DNA of 64,000 bases. Origin: Lachnospiraceae bacterium (GTDB taxonomy: Bacteria > Bacillota > Clostridia > Lachnospirales > Lachnospiraceae). A program made the position numbers and the translations under genes. The notes beneath the pieces were generated by a model. The model was not told where the DNA came from. It saw only the letters and a list, made by a program, of their open reading frames with translations, and searched no databases. Shown piece after piece: positions 61,953-64,000 of this stretch; position 1 is the first letter of the stretch; each line of letters begins with the position of its first letter. The stretch lies in NCBI GenBank assembly GCA_017624835.1, contig JAGAMG010000050.1, positions 62,001 through 126,000 of the forward strand, written 5' to 3'.

Positions 61953-62285
61953 ATGGAAGAAAAAAGAAAAAACAAAAGAACAGAAATGAATTCCAAGCTG
62001 CTGATAAAAAGAGTGGATGGAGAAGAAGAAAAGGCAGTATCCATTGCTATTCAGGATGTTTCCAAGACGGGTATCGGGTTTACCTGTAGAGAACCCTTGG
62101 GAATAGGAGAGGTATATGAATCCTACCTGACCATTTGGACCAAGGAAGTAATCCATGCCTTTTTACAGATTGTAAGAATTGAAATGGCTGAGAAAGGCTT
62201 CATTTATGGGGCTGAATTTATCGGTATGCCGGAAATGGAAGCGGCAAGAATTGAAGTATATCAGACGGTAACAGATAATGAATAA
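61953..62285 (+). CDS. PilZ-domain protein
   Basis: A 110-residue protein consisting of one PilZ domain, the c-di-GMP binding fold. The two ligand motifs are RKNKR (5-9, RxxxR) and DVSKTG (about 32-37, DxSxxG), with the rest forming the barrel. AGGAGAAGG precedes the ATG. It is co-oriented with queA and overlaps the VanZ-like gene by 8 bases. c-di-GMP may control its partner, which cannot be identified. Confidence 0.88.
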   Translation: MEEKRKNKRTEMNSKLLIKRVDGEEEKAVSIAIQDVSKTGIGFTCREPLGIGEVYESYLTIWTKEVIHAFLQIVRIEMAEKGFIYGAEFIGMPEMEAARIEVYQTVTDNE

Positions 62286-62796
62286 AAATTTCCCTATCAA
62301 AAAGCTGGCAGTCAGTATAGTGGCTGCCATGCTTCTTTTATGCCTATATCGTATTATTTTTTCTTTTTCCGGGCAGGACGGAGAAACCTCCGGCGGCCTA
62401 AGCTATATGATATCGGAAAAATGTGTTGATTTCATCAGTAATCTGACCGGAAAGGGATGGACGGATGGTTTTCGTGTAAGTCTGGCTGAGTATTTTGAAC
62501 ATCCCATTCGTAAATTTGCTCATTTTGCAGAGTATGCCTGTATGGGGCTTCTTGTATATACCATGTGGAGACCTTGGAAGAAACCGGATAGAAAACTGTA
62601 TTTTTTGGTGATTCTGTGGGTGCTTTTATCAGCAGCCGGGGATGAGATTCATCAGTTGTTTGTGCCCGGAAGATGGGGGAGTGTGGCGGATGTGCTTTTG
62701 GATACCTGTGGCGGTATTTTCGGTATACTCTGTTGTGTGACATGTGAATATTTTTGTTTGCGTAGAAGAAAACGAAAAATGAAATATAAAAAATAA
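62278..62796 (+). CDS. VanZ-like family membrane protein
   Basis: A 172-residue membrane protein with an N-terminal span (about 11-29) and three more, and the VanZ core: HPIRKFAHFAEYACMGLLVYTMW and SAAGDEIHQLFVPGRWGSVADVLLDTCGG. VanZ homologues are linked to teicoplanin tolerance, but here the gene has no van cluster context. Starts within the PilZ gene end. Confidence 0.9.
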   Translation: MNKNFPIKKLAVSIVAAMLLLCLYRIIFSFSGQDGETSGGLSYMISEKCVDFISNLTGKGWTDGFRVSLAEYFEHPIRKFAHFAEYACMGLLVYTMWRPWKKPDRKLYFLVILWVLLSAAGDEIHQLFVPGRWGSVADVLLDTCGGIFGILCCVTCEYFCLRRRKRKMKYKK

Positions 62797-62845
62797 AAAC
62801 CATCCTGATTATGCATGGAAAAGTGCCATACAGGATGGTTTTTAA
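62794..62845. terminator. Bidirectional terminator between VanZ and tyrA genes
   Basis: AAAACCATCCTG (about 62796-62808) and CAGGATGGTTTT (62831-62842) are perfect complements with A and T flanks, serving both converging genes. Confidence 0.88.
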
Positions 62846-62863
62846 TGTTTTAAGTAATATTAT

Positions 62864-63964
62864 TTATAACTTTACATGAACGGTATAACCCTTGCCCATT
62901 AAAATGCTTTTTGCCTTCTCAATGGAATCTTCTTCATAAAATTCAATTCTTAATACACCACCCTCAAATTCCCTGTTATGGGTAATGCCAATATTCTTGA
63001 TACTGATATTTTGAAGAGCAAGGATGGTTGCAATGGCTGCCAAAGCACCGGGTTCGTCAGGAATATCAATAGTAATGGAAAAATCCCGTTTGATGGGACC
63101 GCTGGAAGCATTAATAAAGGAGTCTCTGTAAATTCTGGCACTGTCAAAAAGCTCATACAGGGCATTGTCGTTTTGGACATCAATTTCCTTCTTAAAGTCA
63201 GTCAGAGCATGAATATAATCCCCTAATAACTTTGAAATATTTTCTGTATTGGTAAGGCAGATTTGCTGCCACATAGTAGCGGAGGAAGAAGCAATACGGG
63301 TAATATCCTTGAACCCTCCGGCGGCTACCATTTTCATGATACCATCAGCAGAATCGCTGTCCCTTATTAAATTTACCAAAGCAGCGGCCACTACATGCGG
63401 GAGGTGGCTGATTGCTGCAGTGACATAGTCATGCTGTTCATAGTTTAATACCAAAGGAATCGCACCCAATGTCTGCACCAAATCACGGTATGCAGTCAGC
63501 TTTTCATCCGGAACGGAAGGGGTAGGGGAGAGGATGTAGTAAGCATTTTCCAAAAGTACAGCTTTGGAATTGATGAAGCCTACACGTTCGCTGCCTGCCA
63601 TGGGGTGCCCGCCGATAAACTGATGCTCCAGACCGGCAGCCTTGATGGTCTTATGAATCTCTGTCTTTACACTGCCCACATCGGTAAGCAGACATTGGGG
63701 AGATATTACTGTTTTAACGGCTTCCAGATTTTCATCATTTTTCTGAACCGGAGCACATAAAAATAGATAGTCGCAATTGCTGAAAGAAGAATCGATGGCA
63801 TTCGTAATGACATCTGCGATTCCTTCCTCCTTTGCAAGAGCAAGCGTATCTTTATTAATATCATATGCAATGATTTGCGATTCAGGAAGCTTTTCGCGGA
63901 TAGCTCTGGCTATGGAGCCGCCGATTAACCCCAGACCTACAAAACCACAGGTTATTTTTTTCAT
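62864..63964 (-). CDS. tyrA: Prephenate dehydrogenase with C-terminal ACT domain
   Basis: A 366-residue NAD-dependent enzyme for tyrosine synthesis. The Rossmann motif FVGLGLIGGS lies at residues 8-17, then GSVKTEIHKT, GGHPMAGSERVGF (about 128-140) and HDYVTAAISHLPHVVAAAL, as in Firmicute TyrA. The last about 75 residues are an ACT domain (DIPDEPGALAAIATILA) for feedback by Tyr or similar. AAAGAGG is upstream of the ATG at 63964; the frame opens 10 codons earlier. The start region beyond 63964 belongs to an unseen upstream neighbour. Confidence 0.95.
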   Translation of the reverse strand: MKKITCGFVGLGLIGGSIARAIREKLPESQIIAYDINKDTLALAKEEGIADVITNAIDSSFSNCDYLFLCAPVQKNDENLEAVKTVISPQCLLTDVGSVKTEIHKTIKAAGLEHQFIGGHPMAGSERVGFINSKAVLLENAYYILSPTPSVPDEKLTAYRDLVQTLGAIPLVLNYEQHDYVTAAISHLPHVVAAALVNLIRDSDSADGIMKMVAAGGFKDITRIASSSATMWQQICLTNTENISKLLGDYIHALTDFKKEIDVQNDNALYELFDSARIYRDSFINASSGPIKRDFSITIDIPDEPGALAAIATILALQNISIKNIGITHNREFEGGVLRIEFYEEDSIEKAKSILMGKGYTVHVKL

Positions 63965-64000
63965 AGCAGCCTCTTTTCTGTTCAGACGCGGCATTACACT

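Overview
The window reads as a chromosomal segment of a low-to-mid GC, strictly anaerobic Firmicute of class Clostridia, most likely family Lachnospiraceae. The grounds are an intact rnfCDGEAB operon, a Na+-translocating biotin decarboxylase cluster, a T-box leader before pheST, GGAGG-type ribosome binding sites, and the general gene complement. No rRNA, tRNA, prophage, IS transposase or CRISPR array was found. This taxonomic call is inference from gene content.

Layout. Positions 1-7046 hold a truncated D,D-carboxypeptidase, then a carboxylate-metabolism cluster: 12S-like carboxyltransferase, OadG-like lipoprotein, biotin carrier, Na+-pump beta subunit and, after a palindromic element, a 5S/OadA-type carboxyltransferase. 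Positions 7125-7365 form a long inverted-repeat element. Positions 7517-16977 are a one-strand, visibly AT-richer run of twelve small accessory enzyme genes (HD hydrolase, P-loop kinase-like protein, two GNATs, P5C-reductase-like protein, two alpha/beta hydrolases, methyltransferase, two HADs, LUD protein, flavodoxin-ferredoxin) ending in a TraX-like membrane protein. It is bounded on the right by a strictly periodic 53-bp tandem array (16979-17357) and by a TetR gene whose leader carries 17-bp tandem repeats.

Positions 17545-26275 are core-like: TetR, RpiR, a BaiN-type flavoprotein, cmk-ispH-rpsA, an isolated cheR and a large membrane protein. Positions 26342-35508 hold a convergent exonuclease-like gene, the six-gene Rnf operon, a GH25 lysozyme, an unusual AP2/HNH/AP2 protein and a SleB-type hydrolase. 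Positions 35677-46892 hold thrC, a PL22 oligogalacturonate lyase, a heterodimeric ABC exporter pair, deoC, an M24 aminopeptidase and pckA behind a structured leader. A 6S RNA lies at about 47026-47215. Positions 47300-55453 hold an AraC regulator, a SpoIID-like protein, a YihY protein, a GH3 glycosidase and a divergent secreted DUF5722/BIG2 protein. Positions 55509-62796 are the T-box/pheS/pheT/M18 peptidase/queA/PilZ/VanZ block, and the window closes with tyrA on the minus strand.

How it fits together. The biotin decarboxylase or transcarboxylase set, PEP carboxykinase and Rnf are consistent with fermentation through oxaloacetate and C4 acids, with ion gradients coupled to decarboxylation and ferredoxin oxidation. 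PL22, GH3 and DUF5722 proteins suggest use of plant polysaccharide fragments. The least explained parts are the repeat structures: two unrelated large palindromes (5246-5388, 7125-7365), the 53-bp array, the 17-bp leader repeats, and the accessory gene run they flank.
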